NCBI GenBank assembly: GCA_965217015.1
Contig: OZ244224.1
Coordinates: 1,736,001 to 1,800,000 of the forward strand
Direction of reading: 5' to 3'
Source of the DNA: JAYQKL01 sp038142705
Lineage (GTDB): Bacteria; Pseudomonadota; Alphaproteobacteria; RS24
DNA length: 64,000 nt
Shown here: piece by piece, positions 1 through 8,664 of the stretch
How the letters are laid out: every line of letters starts with the position of its first letter
How positions within the stretch are numbered: the first letter of the stretch is position 1
Notes under the pieces: model-generated
Seen by the model: the letters and a program-made list of their open reading frames with translations, nothing else
Databases searched by the model: none
Told to the model about the DNA's origin: nothing
Program-made: the position numbers and the translations under genes

Positions 1-1
1 C

Positions 2-1297
2 CGCCGTGTGCATGATTTGCTCACCCATTATGAAACCGCTTGCCGTGAAGGCATAGAAGCCTGTGATGTGATTTCGATACCGCATAATTCTAATATTTCA
101 GGTGGCAATACATTTAACCCGCGCGAGCTGGACGGGTTTTCAGATGGCAGCCAACAAGCTTTTCGGGCGATGCGCCAGCGTTATGACCGTTTGATGGAAA
201 TCACCCAGCACAAGGGCGCATCAGAATGCGTGAATCGCGCCACTGATATTTTGGGCGATGTTGATGAATTATGTAATGTGGAGGCCTTACGCCAATTTGG
301 TCGCGAGGCGGTAGCGATTGATTTTACAGGCTATACACCGCTTTATTATAAAACCGAAAGCGAGGAATGCGGACCAGAGCATTTTGATAGCGACACAAAT
401 TTATATAAGGGGTTTTGTTTGTCCTCGCGTGATTTCGCACGCGGCGCTTTGCTTGAAGGCTTGGTAGAAAAAACAGAATATGGCGAAAACCCGTTTGAGT
501 TTGGGTTTATCGGCAGCACAGATACGCATTTGGGCATACCGGGTTATACAGATGAAAAAAACTGGCAAGGGCATATTGCCTATGAAACGAATTTGAAAGG
601 GCGTTTGGGCGAAGCGGCGCTTGGGCGGTACAATCGTTTGGTGTCAAACCCGGGTGGTCTGGCCGGAGTTTATGCAAGTGAGCGCTCGCGTGATGCTATT
701 TTTCATGGCATGAAACGCCGCGAAGCTTTTGCGACTTCTGGCCCGCGTATTGAACCTCGGTTTTTTGCTGGGCATTTTCCAGCCAATATGTGTGCGCGTG
801 ATGATGCGCTCTCCATTGCGTATCAAAATGGCACGCCTATGGGCTCTAGCCTGCCCGCCCAGACCGCGCCATTTAGTTTCTGGTTAGAAGCCAAAGCCGA
901 CCTGCGCTCCAATCCTTTGCAAAAACTACAACTTGTTAAAGGCTATATTGATGCGCAGGGGCAAAAACATAATAAAGTGATTGATGTGATTGAGCAGGAA
1001 AGCCCGCGGCTGTGTAGCCTTTATACGGATGCGGAATACGACCCCGCACAGCCGAGTTATTATTATTTGCGTGTTGTAGAGGTGGCGTCACCACGTTGGA
1101 GCGCGCATCAATGCGCAAGCGTGCCAGAAGCCGAGCGACCAGAAGCCGAGCGACCAGAAGAATGTGCTGATTTACTCAATCAGGAAACCATTGAAATGGC
1201 GTGGTCGTCTCCGATTTGGTTCACGCCAGAGGCCGCGTCACAAATGCCGGCAAGAATGCTGGATCAAATATCAGGCCACCAGCACCAAGCGCAATAA
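2..1297 (+). CDS. DUF3604 protein, 5'-truncated by the window edge
   Basis: This is the C-terminal part of a DUF3604 (PHP-like metallohydrolase fold) protein. The frame is already open at base 2. The GTG at 8 has no ribosome binding site in view, so the gene most likely begins outside the window. It matches the second half of the complete paralogue at 6682-8502: both have a G(S/A)(T/S)D(T/S)H stretch (here GFIGSTDTHLG), then a (A/S)(T/S)SGPRI motif (here FATSGPRIEPRFFAG) and an SSPIW(F/Y) motif near the C terminus. A short PEAER duplication near residue 375 comes from a 15-bp tandem repeat. The family is frequent in marine bacteria; its reaction is not established, and the PHP-like fold suggests a metal-dependent hydrolase. 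The complete copy has a signal peptide, so periplasmic location is likely here too. Confidence 0.85.
   Translation, partial: RRVHDLLTHYETACREGIEACDVISIPHNSNISGGNTFNPRELDGFSDGSQQAFRAMRQRYDRLMEITQHKGASECVNRATDILGDVDELCNVEALRQFGREAVAIDFTGYTPLYYKTESEECGPEHFDSDTNLYKGFCLSSRDFARGALLEGLVEKTEYGENPFEFGFIGSTDTHLGIPGYTDEKNWQGHIAYETNLKGRLGEAALGRYNRLVSNPGGLAGVYASERSRDAIFHGMKRREAFATSGPRIEPRFFAGHFPANMCARDDALSIAYQNGTPMGSSLPAQTAPFSFWLEAKADLRSNPLQKLQLVKGYIDAQGQKHNKVIDVIEQESPRLCSLYTDAEYDPAQPSYYYLRVVEVASPRWSAHQCASVPEAERPEAERPEECADLLNQETIEMAWSSPIWFTPEAASQMPARMLDQISGHQHQAQ
1124..1153 (+). repeat. 15-bp tandem duplication inside the DUF3604 gene
   Basis: The unit CCAGAAGCCGAGCGA occurs twice in a row, followed by a partial third copy, and encodes PEAER PEAER PEE. 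The unit is a multiple of three and keeps the frame, as expected for slippage in a tolerant surface loop. Confidence 0.8.
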
Positions 1298-1307
1298 GGT
1301 TCACCCT

Positions 1308-1751
1308 TCAAGCATTTTCCAGATGTGCTTTGAGATGGGTTAATAAATTTTGATAAAATTTATTATGCAGCTTCGCGCCTGTCAGCCATATGCCAAGCTT
1401 GGCACCAAATGTGTTGGCCGTCACTGTGCAGTCATAAGCTACCCGACAGCCGTCTCCCTCAGCCGTGAATGTCCACACACCCGTACCCAGCAAGTCGCCT
1501 TCAATATAGCTCTCCTCTAGGCGCTGGCCGTCCTCTATGCGGTCAATCCGCCGAATAAATTGCGATAGAGCGCGTTTTTTCCCAACCCGATGGCGCACGA
1601 GGCAGCCCTCCGAGATGCTGTCCGCGTCAATAATCTGGCATTGATATTCAGGAAACCAGTCATTCATGCCATTATATGCGGCGATGGTTGCAAAAGCGCG
1701 CGCGGGCGTGGCCGCAATATACATGTCATCAATTGCCGTCATTGTTGCCAT
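1308..1751 (-). CDS. SRPBCC (START/polyketide cyclase-like) family protein
   Basis: The protein is about 147 residues, the usual size of a single SRPBCC (Bet v 1/START-like) domain, which binds small hydrophobic ligands in a helix-grip fold. The N-terminal IAATPARAFATIA stretch followed by an NDWFPEY segment, and the C-terminal amphipathic helix, resemble polyketide-cyclase/dehydrase family members. I chose the second of two tandem ATGs because an AAGGGG ribosome binding site lies six bases before it; an ATG three bases upstream is the alternative. It is convergent with the DUF3604 gene and 20 bases downstream of the SDR gene on the same strand, so the two are probably co-transcribed. No substrate can be assigned. 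Confidence 0.7.
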   Translation of the reverse strand: MATMTAIDDMYIAATPARAFATIAAYNGMNDWFPEYQCQIIDADSISEGCLVRHRVGKKRALSQFIRRIDRIEDGQRLEESYIEGDLLGTGVWTFTAEGDGCRVAYDCTVTANTFGAKLGIWLTGAKLHNKFYQNLLTHLKAHLENA

Positions 1752-1771
1752 CATTATCCCCTTATCTTTTT

Positions 1772-2545
1772 TTAGATGCCGTAACCACCAGCCACTGAAA
1801 TTTGCTGGCCTGTTACATAATGTGCCTTATTGGAAGCTAGAAAAACAGCCGCGTGACCAATTTCTTCTGGTTGCCCCCAGCGTTTGAGCGCAAGGTTTTT
1901 CTGCACTTCTTCAACCCAAACATCATCAAACACGCCTTGTTCGCTCAATTCTAAAAACATGCCTGCCTCAATGACGCCGACCAAAACACTATTGGCGCGA
2001 ATGTTAAAGCGCCCTTCTTCACGTGCGATGCCCTTAACCAGGCTTTCATTGGCAGCCTTTGGGCTGACCGACAGATAATCGCGCTCTGGAAAGCTTAACT
2101 CCCCTGCCGAGCCAAGATGCACAATCGACCCGCCGCCTTGTTCTTTCATATGCTCAAGCAAGCTCTTGCAGGCATTGAAAAAGCCATGCACTTCAGTATC
2201 AATTGCTTTTTTCCATTGTTCAGATGTGGACTCAGAAATCAGCACTTGCTCGACCAATGGGCCCGCGCCCCAAACCAGCGTGTGAATGCGTCCATGTGTT
2301 TCAATGGCTTCTGCAACCGCTTTGGCGAGTGCCTCTGTATCGGTGACATCGCATTGATGTAGGCTGGCTTTTTGCCCTTCTTGCGTAATGTCGTGTGCAA
2401 GCTGATGGGCGGTTTCTTCTCTTGAGCGCCACATAACCGCAACATCACTGCCAGCTTTGGCAAATTCTTTGGCCACAAATTGACCAATACCCCCTGTCGC
2501 CCCAAATATAAGAGCGGCTCCTTTTGGAAAAAGCGTTTCTGACAT
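1772..2545 (-). CDS. SDR-family oxidoreductase with a displaced or missing catalytic Tyr
   Basis: This is a classical short-chain dehydrogenase/reductase of 257 residues. It has the NAD(P)-binding GATGGIGQ motif near the N terminus, an NxxG-like VWGAGP stretch where NAG is usual, and a C-terminal FLASNKAHYVTGQQISVAGG segment typical of FabG-like enzymes. In the active-site region the sequence reads DYLSVSPKAAN: the lysine is present, but the residue four before it is Ser, and the nearest Tyr is six before it. The canonical YxxxK is therefore altered, so activity is uncertain. The start at 2545 is chosen because AGGA precedes it with good spacing; an upstream in-frame ATG has no such site. It probably forms a two-gene unit with the SRPBCC gene downstream. 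Confidence 0.8.
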   Translation of the reverse strand: MSETLFPKGAALIFGATGGIGQFVAKEFAKAGSDVAVMWRSREETAHQLAHDITQEGQKASLHQCDVTDTEALAKAVAEAIETHGRIHTLVWGAGPLVEQVLISESTSEQWKKAIDTEVHGFFNACKSLLEHMKEQGGGSIVHLGSAGELSFPERDYLSVSPKAANESLVKGIAREEGRFNIRANSVLVGVIEAGMFLELSEQGVFDDVWVEEVQKNLALKRWGQPEEIGHAAVFLASNKAHYVTGQQISVAGGYGI

Positions 2546-2685
2546 GAAAAATCCTAAAATATGTTCCACAAATGACGAGTTTTAATCTTCGGGGGAAAAA
2601 TCAAAGCTGTCAAGCATCGCCAACAAGGTGCTGGATATTTATCTTTTTTGATTTATTATCATGAATATGTTTTTGGGTATTCATC

Positions 2686-3663
2686 ATGCTTGAGCAATTA
2701 ATACAAAGCAAAGTCACGGCTAATTTTGTGCCTTATTTCTTACTCGCCATTGCGATTGAGATGATTGTCATTCGCGTGTTTGCGGTAAAGGGAACAAAAG
2801 ACCTGAAAGATGATGGGGTCAGTGTCTTTATGGGGTTAATGTCGGTTATCACCAATGGGCTGACCGCGTTTCTCACCGTATCCGTTTTGTTTTGGGCCGC
2901 GCAATATGGCCTGTTTGATATTCCCATCACTGTGACGGCGCTGCTGCTGTGTTTTTTCATTGATGATTTGCGGTATTACCTTCACCATCGCATTGCCCAT
3001 CGCTGTCGCTGGGTTTGGGCGATGCATTACATCCACCATTCCAGCAATCGCTATTCGCTCGCTGTGGCCTTGCGGCAAGGCTGGACCAAGCATTTCACTG
3101 GCACCATGATGCTCAAATTGCCGATTGTGCTTTTGGGGTTTGACCCGTTTATGGTGATTTTTTGTGGCGCGGTAAATGCGATATATCAGTTTTTCTTGCA
3201 CACAGAAAGCATTGGCAAATTACCGCGCTGGTTTGAATTTATTTTTAACACGCCATCGCATCATCGTGTGCATCATGGGCGCAATCCGCAATATTTAGAT
3301 GCTAATTATGCGGGCACGCTGATAATTTGGGACCGTATGTTTGGGACATTTGTTGAAGAGCAGGAAGAAGTTAATTTTGGCCTTGTGGCGCCGATGGCCA
3401 CCTATAACCCTTTGCGGATTGCTTTTGGCGAATATGGGCGGGTGATACAGGATTTCTTTATGTCTGGCCTGACCTTAAAACAAAGGCTGGCCTATGTTTT
3501 TGCGCCGCCCGGCTGGAGCCATGACGGCTCGCGTCAATCTTCACATGACATTAAACGCGCGGCTGGGCTTTACCCCGCCAAACAGACTTCTGAGCAAGCC
3601 ATTGAGCAAGCAAGTGAGCAAGCCAGTGAGCAAGCCAGTGAGCAAGCCAGTGCGGCTGAATAA
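2686..3663 (+). CDS. Sterol desaturase / fatty acid hydroxylase-type di-iron membrane protein
   Basis: This membrane protein belongs to the fatty acid hydroxylase/sterol desaturase superfamily. Three histidine clusters expected for a di-iron centre are visible: HHRIAH (about residues 100-105), HYIHH (114-118) and SHHRVHH (191-197). Hydrophobic segments around residues 15-32, 52-72, 83-95 and 144-175 would form the membrane anchor. Family members use O2 and electrons from a partner to hydroxylate or desaturate lipids, sterols or carotenoids; the substrate here is unknown. The C terminus carries a low-complexity tail of repeated SEQA/IEQA units (about 302-322), made by a 12-bp tandem repeat and probably unstructured. 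The gene is convergent with the metallo-beta-lactamase-fold gene, three bases apart. Confidence 0.85.
   Translation: MLEQLIQSKVTANFVPYFLLAIAIEMIVIRVFAVKGTKDLKDDGVSVFMGLMSVITNGLTAFLTVSVLFWAAQYGLFDIPITVTALLLCFFIDDLRYYLHHRIAHRCRWVWAMHYIHHSSNRYSLAVALRQGWTKHFTGTMMLKLPIVLLGFDPFMVIFCGAVNAIYQFFLHTESIGKLPRWFEFIFNTPSHHRVHHGRNPQYLDANYAGTLIIWDRMFGTFVEEQEEVNFGLVAPMATYNPLRIAFGEYGRVIQDFFMSGLTLKQRLAYVFAPPGWSHDGSRQSSHDIKRAAGLYPAKQTSEQAIEQASEQASEQASEQASAAE
3592..3651 (+). repeat. 12-bp tandem repeat, five units, in the desaturase 3' end
   Basis: There are five consecutive 12-bp units with the consensus GAGCAAGCCAGT. The first (ending ATT) and second (GCAAGT) are slightly diverged and the last three are identical. 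In frame they give EQAx repeats at the C terminus of the desaturase-like protein. The identity of the last units suggests recent slippage. Confidence 0.9.
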
Positions 3664-3666
3664 CCG

Positions 3667-4641
3667 CTATTTGACTTGTGGGCGCTGGGCGGCATAGCTG
3701 GCCATGCCTGCAAATAGTTCAGCAATTTCTGGTTTGGTTTCATCTGCGCTAAATTCTCGCCATAGGGTGGCGCAATTGACCACCACGCGCTCTCGATCTC
3801 CCCAATCATCATAAACGCCCAGCGATATATCGAGCGCGGCCTCGACATACCCCATGCCTGCCTCATATCGTTTTTTGGCTTCTGCGCTTAAAGTGGTGAG
3901 ATAATCCCGCACTTCGCGCACGCCTTGTTTTTCCGTAATCGGGCCATGACCTGGCACAATGGTTTCAACATTCATATCTAAAATACGGTCACAGGCATTG
4001 ACCCAATTTTGCACGGGCCCCTCCCAAATAATCGGATGTCCGCCAATAAATAAAATATCGCCTGTATAAACAGTTTTATCAGCTGGCACATAAACCAGCG
4101 TATCGCCCGGCGTGTGTGCTGGGCCGACGGGTATGAGCTGAATTTTTTTGTCCCCGATATTGATTTCGGCTTCATCATCAATCAGCGTGTCTGGTAATTT
4201 TTGTGTGACAGAAGGAAAATCAAACGGCCCAAAACAAGAGGTGAGATAGTCACCCAACACGCCAAGTTCTGGCGCCATATCTAAAAACCCTTGTACCAAA
4301 GCAGGGGTTTCTTCTTGCATATGCAAGGCGGTAGCGCGGTGGGCAATGATTTGTGCGTCCGGACAACAGCAATTGCCATTGCAATGATCGCCATTGTGAT
4401 GGGTATTGACCAGCGTGTTAATCTGGCGCGCATCTGGGCTGGCATCGGCATAGGCGCGCAACATGTCTTGGGTCAGCGGCACATCAAACAGCGTGTCAAT
4501 GACAAGGGCCTCGCCGCTATCAACCACCAGCCCCGAATTGGACCAGCCCCACCCACCATCTGGCTGTAACCAAGCATAAGCGCCATTGCCAATTTGGTGC
4601 AGGCCTTTTTCATAAGCAAATTTTGGGTGTGCGTGAACCAT
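3667..4641 (-). CDS. Metallo-beta-lactamase-fold hydrolase
   Basis: This is a 324-residue MBL-fold metallohydrolase. The metal-binding signature appears as NTHHNGDHCNGN (HxxxDH core), followed by GPAHTPGDTLVYV with the next metal histidine, a YTGDILFIGG stretch carrying the bridging Asp, and IVPGHGP with the last His. The residues for a two-metal site are therefore present. A CCC run directly after the HxxxDH motif is unusual. No signal peptide is visible, so it is probably cytoplasmic. Family members hydrolyse thioesters, lactones, phosphodiesters and more, and the substrate cannot be read off. It is divergent from the YeeE/YedE pair, 94 bases away. In some bacteria an MBL-fold persulfide dioxygenase accompanies YeeE/YedE, but this protein is not clearly of that type. 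Confidence 0.85.
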   Translation of the reverse strand: MVHAHPKFAYEKGLHQIGNGAYAWLQPDGGWGWSNSGLVVDSGEALVIDTLFDVPLTQDMLRAYADASPDARQINTLVNTHHNGDHCNGNCCCPDAQIIAHRATALHMQEETPALVQGFLDMAPELGVLGDYLTSCFGPFDFPSVTQKLPDTLIDDEAEINIGDKKIQLIPVGPAHTPGDTLVYVPADKTVYTGDILFIGGHPIIWEGPVQNWVNACDRILDMNVETIVPGHGPITEKQGVREVRDYLTTLSAEAKKRYEAGMGYVEAALDISLGVYDDWGDRERVVVNCATLWREFSADETKPEIAELFAGMASYAAQRPQVK

Positions 4642-4735
4642 ATCAAACCTCTTTATCTGAACAGACTATAGCTAATGGTTTTAATTGACGATTAAAAAAT
4701 GTAAAATAGGGTTGAATAAAGTTGAGGGAGTTCGA

Positions 4736-5185
4736 ATGATTGATTTTGCGTCTTTCACGCCAGTAAGCTCTGGGCTTGGTGGTGTTTTAATAGGTCTGGC
4801 CGCGCTAATACTCTATGCCTTTAATGGGCGGGTGATGGGAGCCAGCGGTATTTTGGGCCAGTTTATCAAGCCCGCATTTGATGCTGAAACCAATTTGAAC
4901 CGGCGCTGGCGGGGCCTGTTTTTGCTTGGCACTATTGGCGGCGTTTTTGTGTTTATGTTTTGGCAAGGTGATTTTCCTGAAACCCAAATGGTGGCTCAAG
5001 GCTGGTTACTGGCTTTGGCAGGTTTGCTGGTTGGCTTTGGCACGGGGCTTGGATCTGGCTGCACATCAGGGCATGGCATTTGCGGCTTGGCGCGTTTGTC
5101 TACCCGTTCTTTGGTTGCGGTTATCAGCTTCATGCTGGTTGGATTTGTCACCACCTATCTCATCAAACATGTGGGGGGGCTGTGA
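4736..5185 (+). CDS. YeeE/YedE-type sulfur transport membrane protein, first half
   Basis: This is a 149-residue protein with about four hydrophobic segments and the family signature GSGCTSGHGICGLARLS near residue 105-121; the conserved Cys is thought to relay thiosulfate or sulfane sulfur through the membrane. Full-length YeeE/YedE proteins are about twice this length, and here the second half is the next gene. The start at 4736 follows a GAGGGAG ribosome binding site; an earlier in-frame ATG at 4685 lacks one. Its stop overlaps the start of the next gene (TGATG), which implies translational coupling and joint assembly. The likely role is uptake of reduced sulfur. Confidence 0.85.
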   Translation: MIDFASFTPVSSGLGGVLIGLAALILYAFNGRVMGASGILGQFIKPAFDAETNLNRRWRGLFLLGTIGGVFVFMFWQGDFPETQMVAQGWLLALAGLLVGFGTGLGSGCTSGHGICGLARLSTRSLVAVISFMLVGFVTTYLIKHVGGL

Positions 5186-5586
5186 TGCAAATCGGGATTA
5201 GTCTTATCAGTGGTGTGCTGTTCGGTTTGGGGCTGTCGATATCTGGCATGCTCAATCCGCAAAAAGTTCAGGGCTTTTTAGATATTGCTGGCGCATGGGA
5301 TCCGTCGCTGGCTTTTGTGATGGGAGGTGGTTTGGCGGTTAACCTTGCTGGTATCATGTTGATGAAAAAGCGCGAGACGCCGTTTTTGGCGCAGGTTTTT
5401 CATATGCCGACCAGCACGGTGATTGATAAACGCCTCATTATGGGGGCGGTTTTATTCGGCGCTGGCTGGGCACTGGCTGGGCTGTGTCCTGGCCCTGCGA
5501 TTGCGAGCCTAGCCATGCTCACGCCTGATATAGGGTTGTTTTTCTTCTGCATGGTGGCTGGCTTGCTTATCGCGCAACGCGTTTAA
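5185..5586 (+). CDS. YeeE/YedE-type sulfur transport membrane protein, second half
   Basis: This 133-residue membrane protein starts inside the stop codon of the preceding gene. It has about four hydrophobic segments and the second family signature GAGWALAGLCPGPAI (about residues 92-106) with its conserved Cys. The GLSISGMLNPQKVQGFLDI stretch near the N terminus is typical of the short YeeE/YedE form that occurs as a tandem pair. With its partner it should form a complete sulfur-compound permease. I infer no enzymatic role. The following 109 bases hold no gene. Confidence 0.85.
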   Translation: MQIGISLISGVLFGLGLSISGMLNPQKVQGFLDIAGAWDPSLAFVMGGGLAVNLAGIMLMKKRETPFLAQVFHMPTSTVIDKRLIMGAVLFGAGWALAGLCPGPAIASLAMLTPDIGLFFFCMVAGLLIAQRV

Positions 5587-5694
5587 CAGCCATCTGCCAC
5601 CGCTCTGATACGCTGATAAAAAACGGCTTCTCCTGCGAGATGTTACCTGCTAGCTTATTTTTATTAAAACAAGCGCTGACATAAGGGGGAAGTT

Positions 5695-6675
5695 ATGAAA
5701 ACAGCGATTACAGAAATGTTTGGTATCGAGCATCCCATCATTCAAGGTGGTATGCATTATGTGGGCTATGCCGAGCTGGCATCGGCTGTGTCTAATGCGG
5801 GCGGGCTTGGCATGATTACGGGGTTGACGCAAAGAACAGCTGAGGATTTGGCCAATGAAATTGCGCGTTGCAAAGAAATGACGGATAAGCCTTTCGGCGT
5901 GAATCTGACATTTTTACCAACGCTTAACCCGCCAGATTATCCCGCCTATGTGAAGGCGATTATTGCGGGGGGTGTGACGGTTGTCGAAACCGCAGGCCGC
6001 AACCCACAAGAGGTTCTGCCTTATCTCAAAGAGGCGGGTATTAAGGTTATTCATAAATGCACCTCAGTGCGCCACTCGTTGAAGGCGCAGGCAATTGGCT
6101 GTGACGCGGTTTCGGTTGATGGTTTTGAGTGTGGTGGGCACCCCGGTGAAGATGATGTGCCAAATATGATTTTATTGCCCCGTGCGGCAGATGAATTAGA
6201 AATCCCATTTGTCGCTTCGGGTGGCATGGCTGATGCGCGCTCATTGGTGGCGGCATTATCAATGGGGGCTGAGGGCATGAATATGGGCACGCGTTTTCTG
6301 GCCACTAAAGAAGCCCCGGTGCATGAAAATGTTAAGCAAGCCATTGTGCAGGCAAATGAACTGGACACGCGTTTGGTGATGCGGCCATTGCGTAATACAG
6401 AGCGGGTTTTAACCAATGATGCTGTTGAGCGGCTTTTGGAAAAAGAAAAACAGCTTGGGGCTGATTTAAGTTTTGAAGATATTATTGATGAAGTGGCGGG
6501 TGTCTATCCGCGTATCATGAAAGAAGGTGATATGGACGCAGGCGCATGGTCCTGTGGCATGGTGGCCGGATTGATAAATGATATCCCAAGCTGTGAAGAG
6601 CTTATCTCACGCATTATGAAAGAGGCGGACGCGATTATTCATCAGCGCCTCGCCGGATTTGCCCAAGCCAGCTAA
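5695..6675 (+). CDS. Nitronate monooxygenase-like FMN enzyme (2-nitropropane dioxygenase family)
   Basis: This 326-residue TIM-barrel flavoprotein has the family features in order: an N-terminal HPIIQGGMHYVG segment, SNAGGLGMITG, the DGFECGGHPGEDD stretch containing the conserved active-site His, VASGGMADARS for phosphate binding, and GAEGMNMGTRFLATKEAP. It matches class-I-like nitronate monooxygenases, which oxidise nitronates or propionate-3-nitronate using FMN and O2. Some relatives are enoyl reductases or of unknown function. The start has a GGGG-rich ribosome binding site (AAGGGGGAAGTT). It is convergent with the DUF3604 gene, six bases apart. Confidence 0.88.
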   Translation: MKTAITEMFGIEHPIIQGGMHYVGYAELASAVSNAGGLGMITGLTQRTAEDLANEIARCKEMTDKPFGVNLTFLPTLNPPDYPAYVKAIIAGGVTVVETAGRNPQEVLPYLKEAGIKVIHKCTSVRHSLKAQAIGCDAVSVDGFECGGHPGEDDVPNMILLPRAADELEIPFVASGGMADARSLVAALSMGAEGMNMGTRFLATKEAPVHENVKQAIVQANELDTRLVMRPLRNTERVLTNDAVERLLEKEKQLGADLSFEDIIDEVAGVYPRIMKEGDMDAGAWSCGMVAGLINDIPSCEELISRIMKEADAIIHQRLAGFAQAS

Positions 6676-6681
6676 AGCGTT

Positions 6682-8502
6682 TTAGCGCGATATTGGCGCA
6701 TTATACCATATGGGCGAGGAGTAAGCGCGCTCGCGAATAACCGTCGCATGTTTGGTGATAGACGGGTCTGCTTCAAGCGCGATGGCATCAAGCAGCGTAT
6801 GGCGATAAGTTGGCATTTCCAGCACGCGCACATAGTAAAATGCATTTTGCGCAGGGTCGAAATCAGGGTCTTGCCAATGAAGCGAGAACTGCGCGACACC
6901 GCCTTGATGTTCCGTGACAGCCTTATCTAAGTCAACTTTTGATTTGGTAATATCGGCGCGTGCCACATCATATATCTTCTCATGGGACTTGCCTTTGGCA
7001 TCAACCCAGCCTTTGATGATTTGAACAATCTCTAAATCATGGCTCAAAGGGTCTTTTGCGGCTTGTATCAAAAAGCTTGGTCTTTGACCTTTTTTGGCTT
7101 GGTCCAGCTCGCCTCCCATGGGGACGCCTTTGCGATAGCCTATGCGCGCAAGGTCGGTTTGCGTGGCATCTTTTTTTGTAAATGACCAGCCAGCAAAAAA
7201 CCGTAAGCCAATGCGTGGGCCCGAGCTGGCATAAACCTCGCGCCGTTTGAATGCGGCGGCAATCGCCTCGCGGGTGTTTTCGGTTGCCCATACGGCTGAC
7301 AGCCCTTGTGCGGCAGCGTCCCAGCCGACAGAGGTTGGCACAGTTGTCTTATGTTTGTTTTCGGGCGTGCTGTCATTGGCATATTTGCCATGAAAGTTAC
7401 CTTCTTCAACACTGACCAGCCCCGTATGGCTATCTGATGCGCCGACAACGCCAAATTTATAAGGGTTCATGCCAATTTTGGGCTCAAGCTCCAATCCGCG
7501 TTTCAGGGCTGAACGCATAAAGCCGCCAATTCCGACAGTGGCTTTGATAGATTTTGTGCCATCGGCCAAAGTCGTGGTGCCGAGCAAATGCTCGTATTTC
7601 TCAAAGCCGGCAAATTCGTCCAATGGCGATAAAAGCGGGTGGGTTTCGCTGTCGCCTTTATATTGAATGACTTCTTCAACGGGTTCCCATTTGGCGCGGG
7701 CTTCAGCATAGGCGCGGTCAATTGGATTGCCATCTTCATCATTTTCAGGGAAAAACCGCCCAAGCGATAAATTCATATTATGCCCAATGGCAATGAAATC
7801 CGTGTCATATTGTTCTGCTGTTGTTTCCATCCAAGCCCAAAGGTCGCGTGGTTTCATCGATTGGAAAGAAGAAAAGGGCAGGTATTTCTTGGCTTTGTCT
7901 CCCCCATCAGGTGTGAAAACAATGCGGTGTAAATTGACCGAATTGGGCATGGAACTCCATTCCCAACCGGCAAAACTGGTAAAGGTGCCTGGTTCATAAT
8001 GCGTATCGGCGAAATCCACCATTTTGCTCCAAATGGAACTGCGGATATCTTCAGCGTTCATTTGCGCGATTTCTTCATTATCGCCCGCCGCCTGAGTGAT
8101 AATCTCCGCGAAAATTTCATCTTCACGGCCATTTTTAAGCGCATCATAAATCCGCTTACCCATCGGATAGCTCAGCAATTCTGGATTGCCTTTATCAATT
8201 TCAGGAAACACGCCCAAAAATTCTGCATGGTCGGTCACAACCAGAAAGTCAAGCGGGCGGTCAATGCGCACACGCCCGCGATGGCCCGGATGTATGACGG
8301 GTAAGCCCTTTGCATATCGATAGGCTGTATCAGGGTCAGCTGAGCGATTGCCTAGCAAATAAGCATCTAGCGAATACGAGGTGTGAAGATGCGTGTCCCC
8401 CCAATAGAGATTTGTTTGCGCGGGCGCGGATTGGGGTAAAAGACTTGCCACCCCTAAAAACCCTATGCTCAAGGCTTTGCCCCATAAATTTCTGAACGCC
8501 AT
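6682..8502 (-). CDS. DUF3604 protein, secreted
   Basis: This is a complete DUF3604 protein of about 606 residues. The start at 8502 gives a clean signal peptide (MAFRNLWGKALSIGF then a hydrophobic stretch ending in SAPAQ), and GGGGG lies five bases upstream; longer in-frame starts up to 8592 would bury the signal. After cleavage the sequence begins NLYWGDTHLHTSYSLDA, the HxH motif of the PHP-like fold. Further on come TDHAEF, GASDSHTG, SSGPRIGLRFFAGW and SSPIWYN. A periplasmic metal-dependent hydrolase is the best guess, with substrate unknown. It is a paralogue of the truncated gene at the left edge, so the locus carries at least two copies. It is convergent with the nitronate monooxygenase gene. 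Confidence 0.88.
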   Translation of the reverse strand: MAFRNLWGKALSIGFLGVASLLPQSAPAQTNLYWGDTHLHTSYSLDAYLLGNRSADPDTAYRYAKGLPVIHPGHRGRVRIDRPLDFLVVTDHAEFLGVFPEIDKGNPELLSYPMGKRIYDALKNGREDEIFAEIITQAAGDNEEIAQMNAEDIRSSIWSKMVDFADTHYEPGTFTSFAGWEWSSMPNSVNLHRIVFTPDGGDKAKKYLPFSSFQSMKPRDLWAWMETTAEQYDTDFIAIGHNMNLSLGRFFPENDEDGNPIDRAYAEARAKWEPVEEVIQYKGDSETHPLLSPLDEFAGFEKYEHLLGTTTLADGTKSIKATVGIGGFMRSALKRGLELEPKIGMNPYKFGVVGASDSHTGLVSVEEGNFHGKYANDSTPENKHKTTVPTSVGWDAAAQGLSAVWATENTREAIAAAFKRREVYASSGPRIGLRFFAGWSFTKKDATQTDLARIGYRKGVPMGGELDQAKKGQRPSFLIQAAKDPLSHDLEIVQIIKGWVDAKGKSHEKIYDVARADITKSKVDLDKAVTEHQGGVAQFSLHWQDPDFDPAQNAFYYVRVLEMPTYRHTLLDAIALEADPSITKHATVIRERAYSSPIWYNAPISR

Positions 8503-8664
8503 AACAACCCCCTTCTGCATTGTTTTATTTCTCAAAACTTTATCGCAGAAGCGCATGATAACCAAGTGCAGAGTGGGGCGAAACCACACCATTATGAGAT
8601 TGGCTGGTAATTTGAAGTGTTTTTTGGCATGGTTTAAGAGTGATTATAAAAATGTGAGGGTAAA

